This document shows positions 33,733 through 40,406 of a stretch of 64,000 bases of DNA, in pieces (position 1 is the stretch's first letter; each line of letters starts with the position of its first letter). The position numbers were made by a program, and so were the translations under genes. The notes below the pieces were generated by a model, which saw only the letters and a program-made list of their open reading frames with translations, was not told where the DNA came from and did no database searches. The stretch covers positions 8,852-72,851 of the forward strand of contig CAYYXG010000014.1 in assembly GCA_964475595.1 (NCBI GenBank). The letters run 5' to 3'. The DNA comes from RGEC01 sp964475595 (GTDB lineage Bacteria > Bacteroidota > Bacteroidia > NS11-12g > UBA955).

Positions 33733-34205
33733 TGCAAAAGCCAGCCATAAAAGCAGTATTGCAAAGCAGATGGACAGAAAAGGATACTGTCAAAAATAGT
33801 ATCAGGGGGTTGATATGCTTTTTGTTATTCATGACAGCCGGTGGATTAAGTGCTCAGAACCTGGAATTTGTGGATGCCCGCATGGTGGATTCAAAAACCG
33901 ATACGGTACCTACTGGCAGGATCTGGAAGGTGGAGAGCATTGTGTATTCGCAGGGAGTTACCCATTGCCCTACCAGCAGCAATTACATTAACATTTCCGA
34001 TTCAATCATGTTAGACGGTAAAGGGACCATGGTGAGGGCGCAGCGTTTCTCGGGTTTGCATCCGGGTTGGAGTTCACAAGCGTTTTCTCCGGAATTTATC
34101 GTGTGGGAACAAAAATTGCCCATGTGGCTTCCCTCCGGAACAACGGTGGCTGCGGGTCGTGGGGTAATGTACCTCAGTGTGCTGGAATTTAAGAAAACCC
34201 CTTGA
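33732..34205 (+). CDS. Array protein 3: small secreted protein
   Basis: The ATG shares bases with the preceding stop (TAATG), showing coupled translation. The first 37 residues are a long charged leader before a hydrophobic core (GLICFLLFMTAGGLSAQ). The framework is conserved: LEFVDARMVDSKTDTVPTGR, Cys in THCP, RAQRFSG, WEQKLPMWLPSG. The variable loop is LHPGWSSQAFSP. It ends SVLEFKKTP. The next gene starts 6 bases later. Confidence 0.86.
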   Translation: MQKPAIKAVLQSRWTEKDTVKNSIRGLICFLLFMTAGGLSAQNLEFVDARMVDSKTDTVPTGRIWKVESIVYSQGVTHCPTSSNYINISDSIMLDGKGTMVRAQRFSGLHPGWSSQAFSPEFIVWEQKLPMWLPSGTTVAAGRGVMYLSVLEFKKTP

Positions 34206-34211
34206 TGCAAA

Positions 34212-34655
34212 ATGAATAAACCGATGAGAAATAGTATACTGATATTGCTCAAATCCTCCCTGCTACTGGGATTGTTGGTTGTAAGCCAAAATCTTGTCGC
34301 ACAGAATCTTCAATTTGGCAAAACCAAGTTAATTGGCAGCAAAACCGATACTGTGCCCACAGGAAAGGTTTGGAAATTAGAGTCCATTATCTACAAGCAA
34401 GGCATTGTGCCTTGCCCCACCAGTGGTGTATCTATAGATATTTCCGATTCCATCGCGCTGGACGGAACCAAATTAATGGTGCGGGCTCAGCGTTTTTCGG
34501 GATTATATGAAAATATCAACTATCGTTATGCCCATGCTCCTGAATTTTTGGTATGGGAACAAAAGCTGCCCATGTGGTTGCCGGCGGGCACTACGCTAGC
34601 GGCAGGTCGTGGTGTTTTTTACCTCAGTGTTTTGGAGTTTAATGAAACCCCTTAA
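34212..34655 (+). CDS. Array protein 4: small secreted protein
   Basis: The signal peptide runs to NLVAQ (start ATG 34212 or the in-frame ATG 12 bases on). The mature domain carries LQFGKTKLIGSKTDTVPTGK, the Cys of VPCP, RAQRFSG and WEQKLPMWLPAG. The variable loop is LYENINYRYAHAP, again Tyr/Asn-rich. It ends SVLEFNETP. There is a 6-base gap to the next gene, whose framework is nearly the same. Confidence 0.88.
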   Translation: MNKPMRNSILILLKSSLLLGLLVVSQNLVAQNLQFGKTKLIGSKTDTVPTGKVWKLESIIYKQGIVPCPTSGVSIDISDSIALDGTKLMVRAQRFSGLYENINYRYAHAPEFLVWEQKLPMWLPAGTTLAAGRGVFYLSVLEFNETP

Positions 34656-34661
34656 AGTACT

Positions 34662-35081
34662 ATGCATACAAAAATAAAATTAATTACCGTCTTGTTACTG
34701 GTGCTGTCAGGTATGCCCTTGAACGCGCAAAACCTGCAGTTTGGGAAAACCAAGCTCATCGACAGTAAAACTGATACCGTGCCTAATGGGAAAATATGGA
34801 AGATTGAGAGCTTCGTATATTCCAAGACCCTTGCCGACTGCCCGGGCAGCGGTGCAACAGTTAATATTTCGGACTCGATTGTGCTGAATGGCAATAAGCT
34901 ATCGGTGCGGGCACAGCGCTTTGCAGGGCTGGTTGATTGGCGTAACTGGAACACATCACCCTCACCGGAGTTTCTGGTATGGGAGCAAAAAACGCCCATG
35001 TGGCTTCCTGCGGGGACAACGCTTGCGGCAGGTCGTGGTGTGTTGTATATTAGTATATTAGAGTTTAAAGATGTTCCATAA
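34662..35081 (+). CDS. Array protein 5: small secreted protein
   Basis: 139 residues: signal peptide to NAQ (cleavage near 23), Cys60 in ADCP, RAQRFAG at 83-89, variable loop about 89-103 (LVDWRNWNTSPSP) and WEQKTPMWLPAGT at 107-119. The C-terminus is ISILEFKDVP. This copy is a good reference for the family framework. The next reading frame begins inside its last codons. Confidence 0.9.
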   Translation: MHTKIKLITVLLLVLSGMPLNAQNLQFGKTKLIDSKTDTVPNGKIWKIESFVYSKTLADCPGSGATVNISDSIVLNGNKLSVRAQRFAGLVDWRNWNTSPSPEFLVWEQKTPMWLPAGTTLAAGRGVLYISILEFKDVP

Positions 35082-35538
35082 TATGGTTATGGTTGAATAT
35101 ATCGGGACTGTACACCGTTTTATGCTCTTTTTTAGGTATATGATCATGTTGTTGGTTCTAGGCATGGGCACCCGTTTATCTGCCCAAAACCTGCAATTCG
35201 GAAGAACCAAGCTCATCGACAGTAAGACGGACACGGTTCCGGTTGGTAAAATATGGAAGATAGAAAATTTTACCTACAGTAAAAGTCTGGCAAATTGCCC
35301 AACTGGTGGATCTGTGGTGAATATTACAGATTCCATTGTGTTGAACGGCAACAAAATGGCGGTGCGGGCGCAGCGATTTTCAGGGGTAGATGACCTTAGG
35401 CCTTGGGGTACCTCGCTTGCACCTGAATATTTGTTATGGGAGCAAAGAACCCCCTTGTGGTTACCGGCAGGAACTACATTGGCAGCAGGTAGGGGTGTGC
35501 TGTATATCAGTGTATTGGAATTTAAAGAGTCGCCATAA
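35071..35538 (+). CDS. Array protein 6: small secreted protein
   Basis: The frame opens at an ATG 11 bases inside the previous gene. Internal ATGs at 35083 and 35122 are alternatives, the latter giving the neatest signal peptide (LFFRYMIMLLVLGMGTRLSA). Framework segments are LQFGRTKLIDSKTDTVPVGK, Cys in ANCP, RAQRFSG and WEQRTPLWLPAG. The variable loop is VDDLRPWGTSLAP. Its 3' end, together with the intergenic bases, begins the block duplicated at 35527 and 35953. Confidence 0.86.
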   Translation: MFHNMVMVEYIGTVHRFMLFFRYMIMLLVLGMGTRLSAQNLQFGRTKLIDSKTDTVPVGKIWKIENFTYSKSLANCPTGGSVVNITDSIVLNGNKMAVRAQRFSGVDDLRPWGTSLAPEYLLWEQRTPLWLPAGTTLAAGRGVLYISVLEFKESP

Positions 35539-35553
35539 TCACAGAATTTACGC

Positions 35554-35964
35554 ATGATGAAAAAACATATATTTTGCAGTTTGTTAATGATGGTCTTTGC
35601 CATGGGGTTGTATTCTCAAAACCTCCAGTATGGGAAATCCAAGTTGATTGACAGCAAGGTGGATACTGTTCCTGCAGGCAGGGCCTGGAAGCTGGAGGGA
35701 TTCGTCTTTACGAATAGCATAGCTAACTGTCCCAGCAGTTCAACCGAGGTAAATATTACTGATTCTATTCTCTTGAATGGAAATAATTTTGCGGTGAGGG
35801 CCCAGCGATTTTTCGGACCTACTTACACTTCACGTGGTTCTACCGCTCCTACATATTTAATATGGAAGCAGGAAACACCACTTTGGTTGCCTGCAGGCAC
35901 TACGCTGGCAGCAGGCCGTGGTGTGAGTTATATCAATATAATAGAATTTAACGAGTCGCCATAA
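35554..35964 (+). CDS. Array protein 7: small secreted protein
   Basis: 136 residues with signal peptide KKHIFCSLLMMVFAMGLYSQ, LQYGKSKLIDSKVDTVPAGR, Cys in ANCP, RAQRFFG, variable loop PTYTSRGSTAP and WKQETPLWLPAG. Its first 138 bases and 27 bases of leader are almost identical to those of the next gene (4 differences in 165), after which the two diverge. This marks a recent duplication or gene conversion. Confidence 0.9.
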   Translation: MMKKHIFCSLLMMVFAMGLYSQNLQYGKSKLIDSKVDTVPAGRAWKLEGFVFTNSIANCPSSSTEVNITDSILLNGNNFAVRAQRFFGPTYTSRGSTAPTYLIWKQETPLWLPAGTTLAAGRGVSYINIIEFNESP

Positions 35965-35979
35965 TCACAGAATGTACGC

Positions 35980-36390
35980 ATGATGAAAAAACATATATTA
36001 TGCAGTTTGTTAATGATGGTCTTTGCCATGGGGTTGTATTCTCAAAACCTCCAGTATGGGAAATCCAAGTTGATTGACAGCAAGGTGGATACTGTTCCTT
36101 CAGGTAGGGCCTGGAAGGTTGAAGGGTTTATTTTTTCCAATACCATGGCCAACTGTCCCGGCAGCTATTCTGTTGTCAATATTGATGATTCTATCGTACT
36201 AAATGGTCACAGAATGGCCGTGAGGACACAGCGTATGTACGGACCGTCATCCAATTCTTGGGGAGCCATTTCACCACAATACATACTTTGGCAGCAGACA
36301 ACGCCCATGTGGCTACCGGCAGGGGCCACGCTGTCGGCGGGCCGAGGCGTGAAATTTATTAATGTGATTGAGTTTAAAGAGGTACCATAA
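35980..36390 (+). CDS. Array protein 8: small secreted protein
   Basis: Its N-terminal third is essentially a copy of array protein 7, but the rest differs: Cys in ANCP, RTQRMYG in place of RAQRF, variable loop PSSNSWGAISP, WQQTTPMWLPAG, ending INVIEFKEVP. The mosaic pattern shows that framework and loop segments have been shuffled. It is separated from the next gene by 8 bases. Confidence 0.9.
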   Translation: MMKKHILCSLLMMVFAMGLYSQNLQYGKSKLIDSKVDTVPSGRAWKVEGFIFSNTMANCPGSYSVVNIDDSIVLNGHRMAVRTQRMYGPSSNSWGAISPQYILWQQTTPMWLPAGATLSAGRGVKFINVIEFKEVP

Positions 36391-36398
36391 TTCCAGAA

Positions 36399-36824
36399 AT
36401 GAAGATGTTGCGTTTAATAGCTGTTTTTTTTATTTATGTATGCGTTGTTAAGGTGCATGCGCAAAATTTGCAGTTTGGCAAGTCTAAGCTGATAGACAGT
36501 AAAAGGGATACAGTGCCTTCCGGCAAGGTATGGAAGATAGAGAGTTTTGTATATAAGCTGCCTCCGGCAAATTGTCCTACCGGTAGCACCGCCATTAATA
36601 TTACAGATTCAATTGTACTGAATGGAAACAAAATAGGGGTAAGGGCACAGCGATTTACAGGAACGGTAACCTATCAGGCGGGCAGTCAAGGGGTAGCAGC
36701 TACTTCGCCCAATTTGGTAATTTGGGAGCAAAAAACGCCCATGTGGATTCCTGCCGGAACTACGTTGTCGGCAGCAGGTGGGGTGTTGTATATCAATGTA
36801 TTGGAGTTTAATGAAACCCCTTAA
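36399..36824 (+). CDS. Array protein 9: small secreted protein
   Basis: 141 residues: signal peptide ending KVHAQ, LQFGKSKLIDSKRDTVPSGK, Cys in ANCP, RAQRFTG, and one of the longest variable loops (TVTYQAGSQGVAATSPN). It then has WEQKTPMWIPAG, and an extra Ala-Gly (SAAGG) where others have AGRG. The next gene's proposed start lies 14 bases inside its end. Confidence 0.88.
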   Translation: MKMLRLIAVFFIYVCVVKVHAQNLQFGKSKLIDSKRDTVPSGKVWKIESFVYKLPPANCPTGSTAINITDSIVLNGNKIGVRAQRFTGTVTYQAGSQGVAATSPNLVIWEQKTPMWIPAGTTLSAAGGVLYINVLEFNETP

Positions 36825-37263
36825 ATGTAAAGATTCCGTGAAAAATAGCTATTTATTAATCGTCATCCTGGCCACGTTTGGTTATACTCATCAGGTGGGT
36901 GCACAAAACCTGCAGTTTGGCAAGTCTAAACTGATAGATAGTAAGACAGATACGGTACCTGTTGGTAAGGTATGGAAGGTTGAAAGCTTTATGTTCTCTA
37001 AAGCCATTACCGATTGTCCTACCAATACCACGCCAGTCAACATTACCGACTCTATTGTGTTGAATGGAAATAAGATGCCTGTTAGGGCTCAGCGCTTTGT
37101 TGGTACCATCGTTAATTATTATGTAAATGCCACTGCCGCTTCCTCCCCTGAGTTTATCATTTGGGAACAAAAGACCCCGATGTGGTTACCTGCCAAAACA
37201 ACCTTGTCGGCGGGTAGGGGTGTTTTGTATATCAATGTATTAGAATTTAATGAAACACCCTAG
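36811..37263 (+). CDS. Array protein 10: small secreted protein
   Basis: I choose the ATG at 36811 (MKPLKCKDSVKNSYLL), overlapping the previous stop. The longer frame from 36778 adds a non-signal tail. The signal core is SYLLIVILATFGYTHQVGAQ. The framework has Cys in TDCP, RAQRFVG and WEQKTPMWLPAKTT (Lys instead of Gly). The variable loop is TIVNYYVNATAASSP, rich in Asn and Tyr. Its end overlaps the next ATG. Confidence 0.86.
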   Translation: MKPLKCKDSVKNSYLLIVILATFGYTHQVGAQNLQFGKSKLIDSKTDTVPVGKVWKVESFMFSKAITDCPTNTTPVNITDSIVLNGNKMPVRAQRFVGTIVNYYVNATAASSPEFIIWEQKTPMWLPAKTTLSAGRGVLYINVLEFNETP

Positions 37264-37702
37264 TATTCAAAAACATAAAAGGCCAATGCATCAATATTTA
37301 AAGTCTGTAATGCTCATGTTGATAGGTTGTCAAGCCGGAATATTATCTGCTCAAAACCTTCAATTTGGGCTTACAAAGCTGGTAGGAAGCAAGCAGGATA
37401 CTGTACCTACCGGAAAAATATGGAAGATAGAGAGTTTTGTTTATTCCAGAACACTGGCCGATTGTCCCGGAGGTTCTACATCCATAAATTTATCTGATTC
37501 TATTGTGCTAAATGGTTTTAATACTGCGGTGCGTGCACAGCGGTTTGCAGGTCTTTGGAATCCGTGGAGATCGGATACATACGGTCCGGAATTTTTTCTT
37601 TGGGAACAAAAAACACCCATGTGGCTGCCTTCCGGTACAACCCTTGCCGCAGGAACCGGTGTCAGGTATATCAGCATACTGGAATTTAAAGAAACACCAT
37701 AA
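37250..37702 (+). CDS. Array protein 11: small secreted protein
   Basis: The ATG at 37250 lies inside the previous stop region. An internal ATG at 37286 gives a shorter signal peptide (HQYLKSVMLMLIGCQAGILS). The framework has LQFGLTKLVGSKQDTVPTGK, Cys in ADCP, RAQRFAG and WEQKTPMWLPSG. The variable loop is LWNPWRSDTYGP, with two Trp and one Tyr. It ends ISILEFKETP and is followed by 24 bases to the next gene. Confidence 0.88.
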   Translation: MKHPSIQKHKRPMHQYLKSVMLMLIGCQAGILSAQNLQFGLTKLVGSKQDTVPTGKIWKIESFVYSRTLADCPGGSTSINLSDSIVLNGFNTAVRAQRFAGLWNPWRSDTYGPEFFLWEQKTPMWLPSGTTLAAGTGVRYISILEFKETP

Positions 37703-37726
37703 AAAAGCAAAGAATAAACAAATAAT

Positions 37727-38155
37727 ATGCAAAAAATATCGTGCTTCACCATACTGCTCTTGATATTGATATGTCAAAAACTGATTGCCCAGAATCTTCA
37801 ATTCGGGAAGTCTCGGCTGGTAAGCAGCAGGACCGATACGGTTCCGACCGGTATGGTATGGAAAATTGAGAGTTTTGTATATTCAAGGCCTGTAGCAGAT
37901 TGTCCTGCGGGCACAACACCGGTTAACATATCGGACTCAATTGTTATTAACGGCAATAAGCTGATGGTGAGGGCACAGCGTTTCTCGGCCCAGAACGCTA
38001 GTTACCAGTGGAGTCATGGCTTTGGAGTCTCATGGTCACCGGAGTACATCATTTGGGAGCAGAAAACACCCATGTGGCTACCGGCTGCCACTACCATTGC
38101 CGCCGGCAGCGGTGTTTTGTATATCAGTGTGCTGGAGTTTAAAGAGACCCCCTAA
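37727..38155 (+). CDS. Array protein 12: small secreted protein
   Basis: 142 residues with signal peptide QKISCFTILLLILICQKLIA, LQFGKSRLVSSRTDTVPTGM, Cys in ADCP, RAQRFSA and a long variable loop QNASYQWSHGFGVSWSP, then WEQKTPMWLPAATT. Its stop shares bases with the ATG of the second large repeat protein (TAATG), so the large protein is translated with the array. Confidence 0.9.
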   Translation: MQKISCFTILLLILICQKLIAQNLQFGKSRLVSSRTDTVPTGMVWKIESFVYSRPVADCPAGTTPVNISDSIVINGNKLMVRAQRFSAQNASYQWSHGFGVSWSPEYIIWEQKTPMWLPAATTIAAGSGVLYISVLEFKETP

Positions 38156-39885
38156 TGAAAATTACTGCTGGTATGTTGTACGAAATTTTATTAGGCAGAA
38201 AGCCGGTTGTCCTATTATGGGCTTTATTGTTCATGGCTATCTGCTATTGCACCGGGGTAACAGCTCAGACTGCACCCAACGGCATGTTGTATCAGGCCGT
38301 GGCCAGGGATGGAAGTGGCAACCTGGCAGCGAAACGCAGCATACTGGTGCAGACCACCATATTAAAAAGCACAGCCACAGGAACCGTGATGTATAAGGAT
38401 GAACACAAGGTGATGAGTAACGCCGATGCCATGTTCACCGTGGTGGTAGGTCAGGGCAAGTACCTATCCGGGACGTACAAAAAAATCACGGATATCCCCT
38501 GGGGCAGCGATAAGTATTTTTTCAACCTAAAGATATGTGTAATGCCTTCAATACCGCGTTGGGGATGGAAACCGGTTTACACAGACATGGGTACGACACA
38601 GTTTTGGAGTGTGCCTTATGCCTTGTCATCGGGCAGTAGTTCAGACTCGCTGCAACTGACCGTGATTGGCAACAACAGACAACTGAAACTGGGCAATTAT
38701 AAACCTGTTTCGTTTTCTGTGTCGGATGGAGACAGTTTATCCACCAACGAACTTCAGAAACTTACCCGCGTGGGTGGTCGTTTGCTGCTGAGCCTGAATG
38801 GTGGAACATTATTTTTACCCGATAGCAGTTCTACCAATGAGCTGCAAAGCATTAGCAGAATTGGGGGAAGGATTATACTGAATCAAGGTGGTGGTATGAT
38901 CACAGTGCCGGATAGCAGCGCATCAAACGAGCTGCAAAGCATCAACCGAAACGGGGGCAGAATTATCCTCAGTCAAGGAGGGGGCATAATCTACTTGCCA
39001 GATAGCAGCGCAGTGAATGAGCTACAGGTTCTGACCAAAAAAGGCAATCAGATTTCCCTGAACAATGGGGGTGGAACCATCACAGATGCTGATTCTCAAC
39101 AGCTTGTGGTAACTGCCAGCAACATGGACAGAACCTTAGAAATCACCAAAGGGAATTCAGTAACCTTTAGTGTGGCTGATGGCGACACAGCCAACTGGAA
39201 ACAGAACAGTTTGGTAAGTTATTACCCAAAAGGGCCTGTGGCAATTGGGACATCCAAAGTAGATACTGCAGCGTTATTTCAGGTGAATTCAACCCAAAAA
39301 GGGGTGTTGTTTCCAAGGATGTCAAAGATACAGATGCAGGCAATTAAAAGCCCGTCTGCCGGTTTGCTGGTTTTCAACACAGATGATAATCTATTTTATT
39401 ACTGGGAAGGGGCAAAATGGATTGCCTTGGTAAATGCAGGAACATCACCTTCAGCCGCCAAAGGCACTGTGGTATTGTTGAATGCGGATGAATCTCAAAG
39501 TAGCAACATCAATGTCAATTACTCGCCCTGTGGCACCGGAACCAGCAGCGGAACCATCAAAACCTATTCCCTTGCGGCCAATACGTATAGCCGCATCATT
39601 GCTGAAGCAGAGGGTTACATGGAAATTGGGGCCAATGGGGGGTCATTCAATTATGGAGAGGTAACCATTGCCTTGCCCAGTGGTCCAAGCACCACAACCC
39701 AGGCGCGGCGAAGTGTAACCGGCGGGGGCACCGGCAATACGGGCTGGATTTTTCCGTTCAAGGTATCTGTTTCCGGGGCCAGCACAACGGCAGGAAACGT
39801 TGTTTTATCCGGGGTGCTCGGCCTCGGAGGCTGCACAGGAGGCAGAATTACGGTAACCTCCATGCGAGTGTATGGGGTTTATTAA
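38155..39885 (+). CDS. Large secreted repeat protein B, closing the array
   Basis: This 576-residue paralogue of the gene at 32003 has a signal peptide to TAQ, YQAVARDGSGNLAAKRSIL and TVVVGQG. Four NELQ units of about 30 residues follow (for example RIGGRIILNQGGGMITVPDS), then the linker FQVNSTQKGVLFPRM. It adds a C-terminal beta domain of about 135 residues (KGTVVLLNADESQSSNINVN to RVYGVY) that the first copy lacks. There is no T9SS sorting domain. Likely a fibre or adhesin exported together with the small proteins. Confidence 0.9.
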   Translation: MKITAGMLYEILLGRKPVVLLWALLFMAICYCTGVTAQTAPNGMLYQAVARDGSGNLAAKRSILVQTTILKSTATGTVMYKDEHKVMSNADAMFTVVVGQGKYLSGTYKKITDIPWGSDKYFFNLKICVMPSIPRWGWKPVYTDMGTTQFWSVPYALSSGSSSDSLQLTVIGNNRQLKLGNYKPVSFSVSDGDSLSTNELQKLTRVGGRLLLSLNGGTLFLPDSSSTNELQSISRIGGRIILNQGGGMITVPDSSASNELQSINRNGGRIILSQGGGIIYLPDSSAVNELQVLTKKGNQISLNNGGGTITDADSQQLVVTASNMDRTLEITKGNSVTFSVADGDTANWKQNSLVSYYPKGPVAIGTSKVDTAALFQVNSTQKGVLFPRMSKIQMQAIKSPSAGLLVFNTDDNLFYYWEGAKWIALVNAGTSPSAAKGTVVLLNADESQSSNINVNYSPCGTGTSSGTIKTYSLAANTYSRIIAEAEGYMEIGANGGSFNYGEVTIALPSGPSTTTQARRSVTGGGTGNTGWIFPFKVSVSGASTTAGNVVLSGVLGLGGCTGGRITVTSMRVYGVY

Positions 39886-39912
39886 AATAGCAGCGAATTA
39901 TGAAGTTGAGCT

Positions 39913-40077
39913 AGCTACCCGCAGATTTTCTGTATCGGTTTGTGCATTCAGGACAAATCCTAACTCAATCAGAATGAACATCAGTGCAATCTGATTGGGT
40001 AGCTTGATGACAGCGCATTAAACTTAATCGGCGAAGCGCTTCACATGTGGTTTTTAATGGAAATAATTAGCGCTTCG
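39913..40077. repeat. Paired inverted repeats downstream of the array
   Basis: AGCTACCC (39913) with CAGATT pairs with AATCTG and GGGTAGCT (39997-40004). A second pair, CGAAGCGCT/AGCGCTTCG (40032-40040 with 40069-40077), follows. They lie in the 220-base gap between the array end and the convergent membrane gene, where transcription termination would be expected. No strong T-tract follows. Confidence 0.6.
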
Positions 40078-40105
40078 AGGGCTGCCTGTATTTAAAGCCT
40101 TACTT

Positions 40106-40315
40106 TTATTGCTTTTGTACCTTGCAGGTGCTAATACCTAGCAGGGCGTAAATGCCACAAAACTGAAGAAATGCGGTGGCAAGCAGTGCGCCACCAATCA
40201 ACAATAAAACCAACCCAACGATTCCACCAACGGTACCGGTAAAATAGAGTACCGAAAAGATCAGTGAAAGGGTAATGCGCACCAAACGGTCTGTTTTTCC
40301 GATGTTTGTTTTCAT
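40106..40315 (-). CDS. YgaP-like transmembrane protein (DUF2892)
   Basis: I use the ATG at 40315, giving 69 residues: KTNIGKTDRLVRITLSLIFS, then two hydrophobic helices (FTGTVGGIVGLVLLLIGG and LLATAFLQFCGIYALLGIST). Length, N-terminal motif and the CGIYALLGIST-type end match small DUF2892/YgaP-C-terminal membrane proteins. The longer frame upstream is the antisense of the next gene. Role unknown. Some relatives are fused to rhodaneses. Confidence 0.85.
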   Translation of the reverse strand: MKTNIGKTDRLVRITLSLIFSVLYFTGTVGGIVGLVLLLIGGALLATAFLQFCGIYALLGISTCKVQKQ

Positions 40316-40406
40316 CATGTATACCTTCAAATATACGATAAATGTCTCAAAATTCCTAATTCCTGCTTTGATTAAAATTTTGCATCTTTGCATTTCCTTT
40401 AAACCT

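Noticed and set aside
31591..38155. Diversity-generating retroelement driving loop variation
   Set aside because: No reverse transcriptase, template repeat or accessory gene was seen in the window. Recombination between paralogues explains the pattern better.
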